Assembly (NCBI RefSeq): GCF_964275005.1
Contig: NC_092705.1
Span: forward strand, 22,577,980 to 22,641,979
Length of the DNA: 64,000 nucleotides
Source: Diadema setosum
Taxonomy: Eukaryota; Echinodermata; Echinoidea; Diadematoida; Diadematidae
Reading direction: 5' to 3'
The translations under genes and the position numbers were made by a program. Below are positions 11,415 through 23,200 of the stretch, piece by piece (the stretch's first letter is position 1; the number at the start of each line of letters is the position of its first letter). The notes under the pieces were generated by a model. It saw only the letters and a program-made list of their open reading frames with translations, was not told the origin of the DNA and made no database searches.

Positions 11415-12812
11415 ATAATAATAATAACAATAATGATAATAATGATGATGATGATGATGATGATGATGATTAATGAGGATAATAATAATGTATATGATCA
11501 GGTATTTCTCCTTTATAAAAGAAATGTACCGGGCAGAGTCGGGTATAAAAACGTTTTCGAACAGAATACTTATGCTTGTGAGACTGATAGAGATACAAGG
11601 AGGACAAAAAAGATCATGAAGTTTTGTGTTTTCAGTCAAAAGATGTATTCTATAGATTAAAAAATCTGATTATTCACAATTAGCGAGGTAAGGGAAAGAG
11701 ATTGTTACAGTTGTAAGTTAACTTGCCGATACCTAAGAAAGTATTCAATATCAATGTGACCGTGCTGAAATAAAACCAACAGAAAGTCGCACTCGCACCC
11801 CATCGTTTTTCGTGACAACTCAAAAAGGGTGAAACGGTTCTACCAAGTCAATCTCATTTTTTTTCATATTTTTTGAAAAGTTATTCTTATTTTACATAAT
11901 GCTTACGTTTGGGATCATAAAATGAACCGGAAAGTGTGTTTCCAGCAGTTTTTCTACAAATCCTTCTTTGTAGAGTGGTGCAACCAGGAGTGTTTTAGAG
12001 GCCCCCTTTTCATTTCTGGAAAATCCTTTGCACACTCTTCACTTTCAACTTCAATAACTTTTGAAAAGATAATGCTACTGCTTTGAAAGTTGGAATTATT
12101 CAAGGAGAGATTTCTTTGATAGAGCATGCTTTTTCTTTCCTTTGTTGTTGCCGCCACGGTTTACATCCTGTTTTATAGGTCCATTTATCGCACAGCTAGC
12201 ACGTCTCGGGAAAGATTAAGCGTTTGAATAAACCATTACTTCAGAGCCTCTTCTCTTACTTCACACTTTTCCAGAGTGTTTGTTTTCTTTTCAGCATTAA
12301 CTATAAGTTAGGAGAGTTTATTTGAATTATTTGAGTTATACATCATTTTAAGCCTTAATAAAAAGTCTGCTACTCCTGAATCTAATTTGCCCAAAAATCC
12401 ACGTCTGTTGACTTTTTGTTGGTTTTGTGATGCAGGGTCACATATTGTATTTTTATCTCCACATAGTGGAAATGCCTGTTTGTAATCTGTTCCAATTTCA
12501 ACAGCTATATTCTGACACTATGTAGTGACAGAGTGTTTGCAAAACACATGCAAAATCGCACACACACACTCACTCCCTTTCTTTATTTTGTGTTATGCGG
12601 GTGTATCACATAATATACAGAAGTATAATCATAACGATTATGATAGGTAAAGCAATAATAGCGCGTCATATCAAACACCTTGACTTCTTCGTGTATTTTC
12701 AAAGTCGTTTCCATGACTACTGCTGAAAAATGTAAAGAGACCAAAGCAGCAGATCGCACAAATCCAAACTGCTGGGCTTGATATGACATTCCACAATCGT
12801 CGGCGACCAAAT
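2304..12812 (-). CDS. B4GALT: beta-1,4-galactosyltransferase-like glycosyltransferase (7 exons, 5' end missing)
   Basis: Exons in transcript order are 12812-12679, 10893-10720, 9225-8960, 6902-6786, 6144-5957, 4156-3932 and 2490-2304. All junctions are GT-AG and all phases agree, giving about 430 codons. Family knowledge: these are type II Golgi enzymes that transfer galactose from UDP-Gal to GlcNAc-type acceptors using Mn2+. Seen here: RRR followed by a hydrophobic segment, a polar stem, VAIVIPFRRRHAHL, a D-x-D site in IFHDIDQIPMRGA, PRH, FGGV and YWGWGGEDDDLLKR. A histidine in RTLNHTKK sits where B4GALT has its metal-binding His. The B4GALT consensus at the metal site is FSDVD, so HDID is a divergent form. 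A possible AATAAA (minus strand) lies about 26 nt past the stop. The start codon must be in an exon upstream of 12812 that I could not find. Donor specificity is inferred. Confidence 0.88.
3625..3838. repeat. GGGCAATTACC-ended repeat with interstitial telomere-like (TTAGGG)n
   Basis: Intronic. Positions about 3709-3755 contain TTAGGG units, perfect and near-perfect, including three consecutive copies. They are bracketed by CCCCCAGAGGGCAATTAC at the left and GGGTAATTGCCCTAGACCCC at the right, which look like inverted ends of a small non-autonomous element. Confidence 0.65.
3932..4156 (-). CDS. B4GALT: B4GALT-like exon with WGWGGEDDD motif
   Basis: Reads PAYQLLFGGVVGVTARQMKG, then SNGYSNFYWGWGGEDDDLLK and RLHARGYKPTRD, ending TENELCEE. 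The acceptor TTTTTGTAG and donor GT|GTGAGT are clear, with phase 2 at both ends. WGWGGEDDD is the family hallmark and contains the proposed catalytic acid. Confidence 0.95.
5841..5896. repeat. (TA)n microsatellite
   Basis: Uninterrupted TA repeat of about 56 bp inside a B4GALT intron. It creates spurious IYIYIY open frames on both strands. Confidence 0.98.
5957..6144 (-). CDS. B4GALT: B4GALT-like exon with D-x-D motif
   Basis: Starts NNDVIFNRGLMKNIGFLEAT after acceptor CTCGACAG and continues KFGWWDCVIFHDIDQIPMRG, ANYYGCDGMPRHLCARPEEM, AYK. The donor is GTAAGG. FNRG...GF.EA and D-D-x-x-P...Y.C...PRH align with the B4GALT nucleotide-sugar/Mn2+ region. The His before the first Asp departs from the usual FSDVD. 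Confidence 0.92.
6786..6902 (-). CDS. B4GALT: B4GALT-like exon, start of catalytic domain
   Basis: Phase-0 exon of 39 codons reading VAIVIPFRRRHAHLSVLLRN, then LIPLLKLQKLEFRIFVSEQ. It matches the family start of the catalytic fold (VAIIIPFRNR..HL...L..L.P.LQ.Q.L...I.V..Q). The acceptor is CCAATGCAG and the donor GTAAGC. Confidence 0.95.
6903..8086. other. intronic sequence, only CA repeats
   Basis: B4GALT intron. A CA/CG-rich dinucleotide tract lies at about 6959-6993. The rest is A/T-rich with no recognisable element or coding frame. Confidence 0.5.
8087..8560. mobile_element. GACGTC-array MITE-like element
   Basis: Within a B4GALT intron. The left end contains GACATCAGAATGATGTC and the right end, reverse complemented, CACGTCAGAATGACGTC, so the ends are imperfect inverted repeats. 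The interior is a patchwork of GACGTC/GACGTN and short ACGTAAAAA-like motifs. Non-autonomous; boundaries approximate. Confidence 0.6.
8960..9225 (-). CDS. B4GALT: B4GALT-like exon, stem and pre-catalytic region
   Basis: Enters in phase 1, reads EINAAFKVKVADINLHSVED and continues through DVVLYVARMRAILSTIRSLP. It ends ENEKGLVIGNYVYRAGGHWK, PIDCEPRWK, with donor AAG|GTTAGA in phase 0. The GG-x-W-x-P-x-x-C segment directly before VAIVIPF is characteristic of B4GALT proteins. Confidence 0.88.
9226..10719. other. intron, nothing recognisable
   Basis: B4GALT intron between the two stem exons. It is A/T-rich with short homopolymers (A runs near 9608 and 10491) and no terminal-repeat element or extra exon that I can support. 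Confidence 0.5.
10720..10893 (-). CDS. B4GALT: B4GALT-like exon, stem
   Basis: Reads DWNLIKGPERKFASLRLKNG, then SRPSTVSSHGITGTEGGTTE and EFTHSKPYDSYDSGSIDD. It is Ser/Thr/Gly-rich, as expected for a Golgi stem. The acceptor is CCCTTACAG and the donor GTAAGT; phase 1 at both ends fits the flanking exons. No family signature of its own, so the assignment rests on phase and position. Confidence 0.75.
11280..11480. repeat. trinucleotide repeats (ATA/ACT/ATG)
   Basis: Intronic low-complexity stretch: imperfect AATAATAAT, then (ACT)n at about 11384-11412, then (ATG)n at about 11444-11470. It produces spurious open frames such as a poly-His run on the minus strand. Confidence 0.9.
12679..12812 (-). 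CDS. B4GALT: B4GALT-like exon, membrane anchor
   Basis: Reads FGRRRLWNVISSPAVWICAI, then CCFGLFTFFSSSHGNDFENT, RRSQ. Three arginines precede an approximately 17-residue hydrophobic stretch, as expected for a type II signal anchor. The acceptor is CTACCACAG; the donor is AAG|GTGTTT, which is weak, but phase 1 joins exactly to the next exon as SQDWNL. It contains no ATG in frame, so another exon must lie upstream. Confidence 0.65.
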
Positions 12813-13170
12813 CTGTGGTAGAAAAGTGATAAGAGAAAGTATTTCCTTATGATATTCCTCGGAAAGACGACAATGAACAATTATGTCAAAACGGGACACC
12901 CTCGTCTCTGATATTCGCCGTTATCAAAATCGCTTTAGCTCTAGAGGGCGTAATCTATGTTCTGAACCGAGAGAATAAAACCATGTACAGTTATTATGCT
13001 ATTCGTCTACGGTTCTGAAATATTGAAATGCTTGAAGTTGCATCGCAATCATACTCCAATTGTGTGATAGATATTAAAATGCTCGAACACTTTGAATGCT
13101 ATTACAGCTGTAAAAAATACAACAAAAAGAAAATACAAAACAAATTTAATGAAGAAGAGAAAAGAAAGAC

Positions 13171-13209
<39 letters not shown>

Positions 13210-13734
13210 AAAAACTTGGCATACCCACCCACTAAAGCATCACGGATGAACAACATTCCCATCGTTATTTCGTTCATTTGCCTGTTGAGAATCTTGCTTT
13301 TCAAAATTTCACCAAAATTAACCATAAAAGCCCCCTCTTATCTGGCGATTATTTCTTAGTTCGTTAAAGGGTAAAACACATAAACATTTAGTGTAGACAT
13401 ATACTGTACATACATTACATAATACACACATATGGTGTATTTATATTTAAAATGTATGTATGTTATACGTATATTTGATATCATGATTACAAAATTCCTA
13501 GCACATCATGTGCACAACCAGAGAATTTCGTGAAAGAAACAATTAAAAGATGGATGTTGAATACAGTGCCTCACTTCCCTTTGCCAATACGATTCTATAC
13601 TCTCTTCTTATGTCCGTGATTACTCACGGACTTTAACATTAGTTAAAGCGTTAGTTGTGTGTGGGTGCATGTGTATGTCTGTTTGTGTGTGTAGTACAGA
13701 ATAACACTTTTTTTTCTTTTTTTTTTTTGAGATC
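12813..13734. other. unassigned, with an AAAG repeat
   Basis: Upstream side of the B4GALT-like gene, where its first exon may lie. An (AAAG)n tract sits at about 13163-13211. No start exon could be recognised on the minus strand. Confidence 0.4.
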
Positions 13735-13985
13735 AGAGAAGCCGGAAGGAAGGAGGCTGTAGCGTTTCCGGGGAAACGATTGCTATGGTTTCTACACAGA
13801 TGGGCCTTGCGATATTCACCGACACACTGATAAGTTTCGTTGACATGAAAGTCCATTGCGTGACTGCATGGATGTATGCTCGACTTGAGTTCAAGTCTCC
13901 CGTGCCCGTTCCAAAGGGATATGTGATAGATGTTTCGTGCATTAACCATTATGGAAACTTAGCTAGACAACTTTATGATGATTAA
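13735..13985 (+). CDS. possible isolated terminal exon, function unknown
   Basis: A long T-rich tract ending GAGATCAG (about 13709-13734) is followed by a frame open to a TAA at 13983. It reads RSRKEGGCSVSGETIAMVST, then QMGLAIFTDTLISFVDMKVH and CVTAWMYARLEFKSPVPVPK, ending HYGNLARQLYDD. It is less A/T-rich than its surroundings and holds three cysteines. I do not recognise the protein. The minus strand of the same interval is also open, and no partner exon was found, so this may be chance or an exon of another gene. Confidence 0.25.
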
Positions 13986-14586
13986 GCACCATGTTGTGTG
14001 ACATTGACGTAATCATAAAACTCTACAATACTAAAATGTACATTGCACACCACGGAATCTTACTGTGGATAATATCCTAAAATTTGATCTAGCGTGAAAG
14101 AAACCCAAATGAACTGCAACTATGAGCTACATAGCTATACTACGATTTTCACTTTCGTGCTTAAAGTTTGATAAGAGGACGCATGAATCGGAGATATATA
14201 TGTGCCAAGTCTACTGCCAGAACTGCTCTTTCTCCTGCTATACTGCAACCACCTCTACTACCAATAGTACTTGAACTTCTACAATCGTTACTTGCTCTGT
14301 CCAATACTATATACTTCAACTACATGTACTTCAACTTTAAAAAGTAGAACATCTATAATTATTTACATCAACTGCTGCGCTACCATCATAACAATTTATA
14401 CCACTTTTATCTTTATCATTAGGCCTACTAGTAGTACATGTACTACCAACACCAACCCCTCCACCACCACTACTACTAGTCCTGCAGCTGGCAATATACT
14501 GCTAGTCTGCATATAGTGTACTTGTATCGCTATTATTCATTGAAAGTTTTGTCTTTTTTTTATTTTTTAGGGGATCGCTAATACCT
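13986..14586. other. no recognisable feature
   Basis: Low-complexity ACT/ACC-rich sequence around 14240-14490 and otherwise plain A/T-rich DNA. Confidence 0.45.
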
Positions 14587-14753
14587 GGGCCCTGTTGCAT
14601 AAAACCCTTACCGCTGAACTTACCGCTCCTTTCTAGCGGTAAGTCTTCAAATCAGCGGTAAATTTTACAATCCTTGATGCTGATTGGCTGTGATGCCTAA
14701 TTTTGACGGTAGTTACCATTGAAATTCAACGGTAAGTTTCATGCAACGGGCCC
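14587..14753. mobile_element. GGGCCC-ended hairpin MITE
   Basis: A 167-bp element with inverted ends: left GGGCCCTGTTGCATAAAAC, right (reverse complement) GGGCCCGTTGCATGAAACTT. Both ends continue into TTACCG(C/T)TGAA. The interior repeats GCGGTAA. Non-coding and non-autonomous. Confidence 0.88.
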
Positions 14754-16319
<1,566 letters not shown>

Positions 16320-17294
16320 GTAATAATACAATATATACAAGAGTATAAATAAATAATTTGCACACAGTAGATTTCTTGTCTCAAAATTTTATTGCTTCTG
16401 TACGTGCCATGTCTATTGTCATTAAATCAAATCATAGTGTGTCAGTTGCTGAAATTTGCGACTTTCCATAATAGGCGAATTTCTGCACTGAGAAGGGGAA
16501 AATTGGAACTGGTCACAGAAATGAAAAAAGAAATGAAAATGAAAGGCCCTGCACTTTTGTGATTGATGTAAGACAATAACAAAAAAGTTCACCTTGCAGC
16601 CTGATGTTTTCACTGCTGTCTTTTCTGAAACCGTGAACTGTATGTCAATGATTTATACCAAGACAGCATACACTGTCTGTCACATGCAGCAAGTGAGTAA
16701 AGAACGAAGAGCTGTGACACATCGATTTCATGTAGCCCGCCCTCTATTGTCAAACAACCGATCATCCTGACTATTCAATCAGATGCACCGTTAGCCTTTT
16801 GACAAGGGGCGTTTTGCACTTTAAACCCGGGGACACACAATAATAATAATAACAACGCGCAACATATCCACTTAAAGGTGCTCAAATAACCAAACACACA
16901 ATCCGACGGGATATTACATAGGCCTATAAGTTCCTACAGCTGCAAGCACTTTTCTCCTCAAAGAAAAGTAGACTGAAGAATAACGTGCATTATCGCACTA
17001 TAAAAAGCCAAAGGACACAATTTTGTTATCCCACTTCATTCCTTCATAAATGTAATCTAGAGGCGTGGGGATCATTCACAGCTTCCAGTGGATCCAAGTG
17101 GATATGGCATGCGACATGTGAAATTAGGGTGCTGCATCAAACGTAGCATTATAATATTGTTATACTGTCAAATATGTGATGCCATGTTGGCTTTCCATAA
17201 GACACTGGGAATCCCCATAGTGACGTAGGTTTCAGAAATAGTAGGCCCTCATGCTGCTAGGCCTGGGGAATCCCATCGAAGCAAACAGCGTAGT

Positions 17295-18090
17295 CTAAAG
17301 GCCCGGTCCCACTGGCCGACGGACACAAAGCGTATGCAGAAAGGACACAGCGGACGAGCAAAATTTCGGGGATGGCTTCATCCGCTTTCATCCGCTCCAG
17401 AAATTGACAAAATTGGCGAAAATTGGCGGTAACAGAACGGAAATAGAACGGACGTGGGTAGTATGTAGTGGGGATGTCAAACGGATGTTCATCGGAAGCC
17501 TAGCGGATGAAAGCGGATGGAAGGGGATGACAGCTCCGAATTGGTTACCGGAGATAATTGCGAAACGGACGCATAGCAGAAAAAGCGGATGCAGAGTGGA
17601 TGCAGAGCGGATGCAGAGCGGATGCACAGGGGATGCTTTCGAAATGCTTTAGATACGAGATGCATACGCTTACATCCTTTCTATTAACGTGCTATTAACG
17701 ATGTAAAGACGTTCCACGTACCATATCTTTCCTCCCTCTTTCCGTTTTTAGCTGCAGCGGATGTGAGTTGCGAGGATGCCCAGAGGATGCAGAAAGGATG
17801 CAGCGGACGTTTAAGGGATGCCGCACGGACATACAACGTTTGTTGCTCGTATGTCGCGGATTTACATCGTACACAGCGGAAAGTTCATCCGTTCTAAAAG
17901 TTTTAAGCAGCTTAAAACTTTTTGCGCGGATGAAATCACAGTGGACGGATGCTCGATGGATAGAGCGGATGAAACACGTATGCGATGGGTACACAGCGGA
18001 TTCGTAGCGTTTTCCAACGGATGGCAAGATTTTTTTTGTACGCTTTACATCCTCTTTGCATCCGTAAGTGCAGTGGGACCGGGCCTTTAG
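17295..18090. mobile_element. TIR element, GGCCCGGTCCCACTG family, with GCGGATG arrays and a hairpin
   Basis: Perfect 20-bp terminal inverted repeats, CTAAAGGCCCGGTCCCACTG, bound a 796-bp segment. The interior is filled with degenerate GCGGATG/CATCCGC motifs in both orientations. A hairpin at 17896-17922 has arms AAAAGTTTTAAG and CTTAAAACTTTT around a 3-nt loop. There is no transposase, so it is non-autonomous. The superfamily is unknown. Confidence 0.9.
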
Positions 18091-18399
18091 TGAGGGAGAC
18101 GGGCGGGGGTCTAGAAAGAGGGAGGGAGTGATTGCGCCAGGCGTCTAGTGAGGATATGAGCATTGCGAAATTTGCAAAACGGAACAATTCTACTTGACAA
18201 TACACAAGGCAATAGGCAGTCAACAGCTGATAGCACGATATAATCGAGGGCAGTCCGATGCTGCAGCTTTCACCGAATGAAACATTCCAGAAAGCTTGCC
18301 AGCATGTACTGCATGTAGACATCACAAAGGACACTATCCTAGCTGTGTTGACGTTCTCTCTTTTTGGAAGCCTGATCTGTCGATTCAAGCCTGTCTATG

Positions 18400-18533
18400 A
18401 AATACAAATGTACAATTGATTATCATCATTCAGCGAGCAGACGGATCGTCATGTCTCCGTGTTGAGAGTACCGCAAGGAGACGAGTTATGCCCGACGGTA
18501 GTGATTTGTGATTAACCGTGTTTACATCGTAAA
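18400..18533 (+). other. candidate 5' noncoding exon of the HERC-like gene
   Basis: Sequence ending CATCGTAAAG is followed by a strong donor GTGAGTAC at 18534. It contains only short frames that stop quickly. It lies on the same strand and upstream of the first supported HERC coding exon, so it could be the first exon; this is inference from the donor alone. Confidence 0.3.
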
Positions 18534-20082
18534 GGTGAGTACACACGCTTTGTCAGCTTGCGCTTGTGTGCTCGTCAGTTTTGAGTTGTCAGTATCGCAC
18601 ATTGATTGCTCTCTGTATTCAATGGCATTGTCAATGGATTGGAAGTTTGATCTCTCTCCAGACCTTTCTAAAAACATGATACACGCGCAGCAAATTCACT
18701 GTTTATTGCAATGAATAAATGCAGCTCTTATCAGCGACTATCTATCTGACTGATGTTTATATAGGTAGCTAGCGAAGAATTGACTCACATTGGCTATAAT
18801 AGACTTTGTGTACGGACTGCAAACTGTAAGTTCTAAACAGGAGATTAAGACTTAATTGCCGCCAAATCTAGACAAACAACATTGCAAATACTGAGTATAT
18901 ATCAGTCCTAAATTCCACAACCATGGTCGCAGATGGTTGTTCATCTCTCTTATAGTATAGTTAAAGCACAAAGTCATTGTTTAGTAAACAGGATGCCATA
19001 AATATGATGATAAATAATGATAATGACAACGGTGTTGACCTCCTACTGCTACAACGACGACGACTACTGCTGCTATACTACTACTACTACTACTATTACT
19101 ATACTACGGAATTTTCCCGTGATTTTAACTGTTGCCAATCCCATTTGTGAAATGGTCATGCAAAACAAAAGATATCTCGCATACCGTGTCTTAACAGCAA
19201 CACCAAAAGAATCGTTGTTAAACGATCCCAGTTGCTATATTTCATTTCACTTCCTTTTAATTTCATTTTACTTCATTTCCGACGAAAGTATAAAATATGA
19301 CATTTGCATATACACAAAGTGAAGTAAAATGTGACTTTTGCATATTCAAATGAGATTTAAATGCACGCCATTTTTACAATGAAAAAAAAAATACTTTAGA
19401 TAAAGTATAAAAAAAATGCATTGGCAAACTGTAATTGAATCGTAACAAAGAAAAAAAGTCGGAAATGGAGATGACTGCTAAAGAGCCTAGCTTGTAAAAT
19501 GTTTATAGGGAAAAACAATGTCGTAGATGTGTCATGGACTTTTAAGTCCTGAAATCGACTTAGGAAGTCACATCTGCGTACGTGGTGGACGTGTTTCGAA
19601 GGTTAAGATTTTCTTAGGGAAATCCTTTTTTTTATTTTTTTTTTTTTACTGTATCCAATCAATTCAGAGGACGATGTATCCGCGTGGACACAAATTATTT
19701 CTTAATGATGTACCATAAGTGCATCACAAACATGCATACATTTTACTGGCAAATATTTCAGATTTTCTTTGTTATATTTTTTCCATTTTTCTGTTTCACG
19801 TTTACATCACTTACGTGTAGTTTAATATTATTCTTTTCTCTACATGTCATTTTTTTTTCTTTCCTGTATACGTTTTGTGTAAAAGTATGCATAAAAATTG
19901 GATCGTTTCGAAAGAAGTCTAAATACACGCAATCATTTGTGTGTGTGTGTGTTTGTTTTGGTTTTTTTTTAAGGAACGTGATCAGGGGACGGGACAGCAA
20001 GGGGCAGAGATCCTTGAAGATATCGAAATTTCATCTTTACGAAAAAGACCTAACTTCTACCAGGGAGGTGAGAGGAAACACG

Positions 20083-20263
20083 ATGTCCCCCAAGAAGGCA
20101 TCTAGGGGCAAAGAGGGTCATTTGAAGGTCATTCAACTTTCGACCTGCCGGAACGAACGCGTGACAAGGGTGCATTCCACACTCGATAGGGTCGCCATAC
20201 TGGTAGAGAGCGGACGTGTCTTTTCATGCAGAATATCGGATATCGCCGATCATGATCAATACG
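20083..20263 (+). CDS. HERC: HERC-like exon 1 (degenerate RCC1 repeat)
   Basis: From the ATG at 20083: MSPKKASRGKEGHLKVIQLS, then TCRNERVTRVHSTLDRVAIL and VESGRVFSC. The pattern V.......R.....L..ESGRVFS resembles an RCC1 blade, but the usual G.H glycine and histidine are lost. The donor is G|GTGAGA, phase 1. The true exon probably begins at the acceptor ending near 19973. Confidence 0.7.
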
Positions 20264-23200
20264 GTGAGAAGTAAGACAATAATAGAGTACTGAAGTGATG
20301 ATGTCACAATAGCTTTTGTTAAAAACAGGTGTGAGCAACAGGTGTGGGCATAAATAGTGTTCACAAAATATTTGGGCCAGGTGAGAACTATTATACAAAT
20401 AATGATTGTTTATGAGTGAGGATGAATGGCTATGCATGACACCAAACTTACCGGTACTCCTTCAACAAACTTTTTTTTTTTTTTTCGGAGGGGGGGGGGG
20501 GGGGGGTCTGCACCCTATTAAAACACACCTCTAAAAAGATCCTCCAAATCATCTTTATTCGTGTTCCAGCAGCTCTGAAACTATCCTCCTATAACACTTG
20601 AGTCGAGCAAAAGACCTAGTAACAGTTATGTTCCTTACCGTTCATTCCTATACTACCTACACTTGCAAAAGCATTACATTTTTTGTTGTTGTTTTGGACA
20701 AAGTTTAATTTAATAACTGTTTCTATCGTTCAGTTCAAGTGTTATGGGAAGATAATGTCCCAGCGGGATTAAGAATAGAGATGATCCCGAGGATTTTCAT
20801 TCTAAAGAGATGTTGCTTTAAGGCAACCCTGTACAATTCAATGCATAAAATTTTGACATTTTGTCAAAAACTATGCCATATTGAGATTATTGCGTATTCA
20901 CAAACAGTAACTATCCTAAAATCATGTCACCAAGTTTCAAGCATATATTCAGCCCCAAAATCCTCCAAAATCAAGCTTTTCTGAATGAAGACACATCCAA
21001 AATTCATCCTATTTCACGTAATCCGCATCTAATTATATATTCATAAACCTTAAAAAGCTGTAACTTTCCTCAAACATGTCCGATTTGGATGATTTTTGCA
21101 CCAAAAGAAAGCTCTTGAAATTCTCCCTACCCAATGTCCAGAAACTGCAAACAAACAGACAAAGTCTTCTTACCCCTAATGTGATTGGTCAATAAGCCTC
21201 AACTCTCCCAAAATTGTCCAATCACAGCACACCTCTCACACAGTCACCTGGAAGTTCCACTGATTCTCCCTACTGCCCAGGAAAGTTTATTTACACAGGG
21301 ATTGCCCCTGGCCCTGCTGTGTGCATTGTTTTAGTGTGTAGGTGAATGGGATTTAGGGATATGTGGTCAGTGTACTATTGGATAGTAGTGGAAAGTTCTT
21401 TCAAAGCCCTAGTACAAGTTGCATAATTATTTCAAAATGGGAAAAGCAAAACCAAGGAAAGCTTATGGAAAGAGGAAAAGAAAATTCTATGGAAATAAGT
21501 GGACAAAGGAGAATGAGGACATTATCACATCACAGGAAGAATCTGATGAAAGCAGATCTGCAAGTGCAACTGATGATGCTGGTGTTGCTGCTCATACAAA
21601 TGCAAGTAATGAACAGGGCTCAGACCAACAACAAGAGTACAATACGGGTGAGTGTTGCCCATCGGAAGCAAAATTACAGAACATAGACTGTTTGAACCAA
21701 TCTATCGATTCAATAGAATTTGATGACATCCCCAGTGGAACGCGTTTTGTTGATGTTCGCAATATGCTTGAATTTGTAAATTCATTACCATGTCCCGAGT
21801 GTCATTCCATCGGTTCTGTGACTGTAAAAGAAGCACGACAGGGATTAGCATCAACATTCAAGTTCAAGTGTGAATCATGTGGTCATGTGTCAGAACTAAA
21901 AACCTCAAACTTTATTGCAAGTTCTACAAAACCGTATGCAGAAACAACTAACCGGGCAGTTGTTGCTACATGTGCTATTGGTGGCCATCATCAGGATCTT
22001 GAAAGGTTTTGTGGTGCTATGGATATCCCATGCAACCTTAGTGAGAGGACATGGAACTCACATCTGCAGAAAATCCACTCTGCTACAAAGACATGTTCAG
22101 AGGAGTCAATGAAAAATGCTGGCAATGAGCTGAGATCTGAGGTAAACGTAGATGAAGCAGCAGATATCACAGTGTCATGTGATGGGACATGGCAAAGGAG
22201 GGGCTTCGCAAGTAAGAATGGCATTGGAACAGTCCTGTCAGTTGCTGGAAAGAAGTCCAAAGTGATAGATGTAGAAATTCTGTCCAACCATTGCAACATG
22301 TGTCTGAAACATAAGAAATCTCTCAGCGAGAGAGAATTTCACAAATGGTACAATGGGCACAAAAAACGGTGCAACAAGAACTACGAAGGCTCAGCAGGCG
22401 GAATGGAACCACGTGCGATGGAGACCATATTTAGAAGATCCGTGAGAACCCACAAGCTTCGTTATACTGGTTATCTTGGAGATGGTGACTCCAAATCATT
22501 CAGCCGTGTCTCAAGGGTTTCTCCACCAATATATGAGGGAGTGACAATAAACAAGCTAGAATGTTGTGGACACGTACAAAAACGGATGGGAAAGCACCTT
22601 CTGGATAAAACCAAAGAACTAAAAAACCAAACCTTTCGGCATGAAGGAAAGGTAGTAAGAGGAATTAGTGGTAATGGGAAGGGGAGACTAACAGTGAAAA
22701 AAATCAAAAGACTCCAGGGGCACTATGGAGGTGCTATAAGAAAGAATGCAGGAGATGTAGCTGCAATGAAAAAAGCTGTGTGGGCTTCCTGGAAGCACAG
22801 AGGAGGTAACCATGCCGACTGTGGGACATGGTGTCCGACCAAACAAGGCAAGGAGGACAAAGTCGACAACAACGCACTTGCCCCATATGTTCTCAAGGCA
22901 ATCAAGCCAGTGTATGAGAAATTATCACGTGACGACTTATTGCAGGCATGCGCTCATGGTGGGAGTCAAAACACCAATGAATCCTTCCACAATCTCATTT
23001 GGGAGCGTTGTCCAAAGCAAACATTTGTTGGGAGGAAACGACTGGAAGTTGCCGTACACGATGCTACTTTAGTCTATAATGATGGGGAAACTGGACGGTT
23101 ACCTATATACAATGAGCTGGGGTATTCTGGGGGAGTACATTGTCAGCTGTATTCAATGAGAAAAGACAGAAAGAGAGTGTTGGGTGCTCAGAAAGCTAGC

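Noticed and set aside
11226-11660. 144-codon frame of Ile, Met and Leu
   Set aside because: Trinucleotide repeats in an intron.
19684-20082. Longer N-terminus for HERC exon 1
   Set aside because: The first part is T-rich intron-like sequence before an acceptor-like T tract at about 19973. Only the part from the ATG at 20083 is RCC1-like; some residues between 19974 and 20082 could still be coding.
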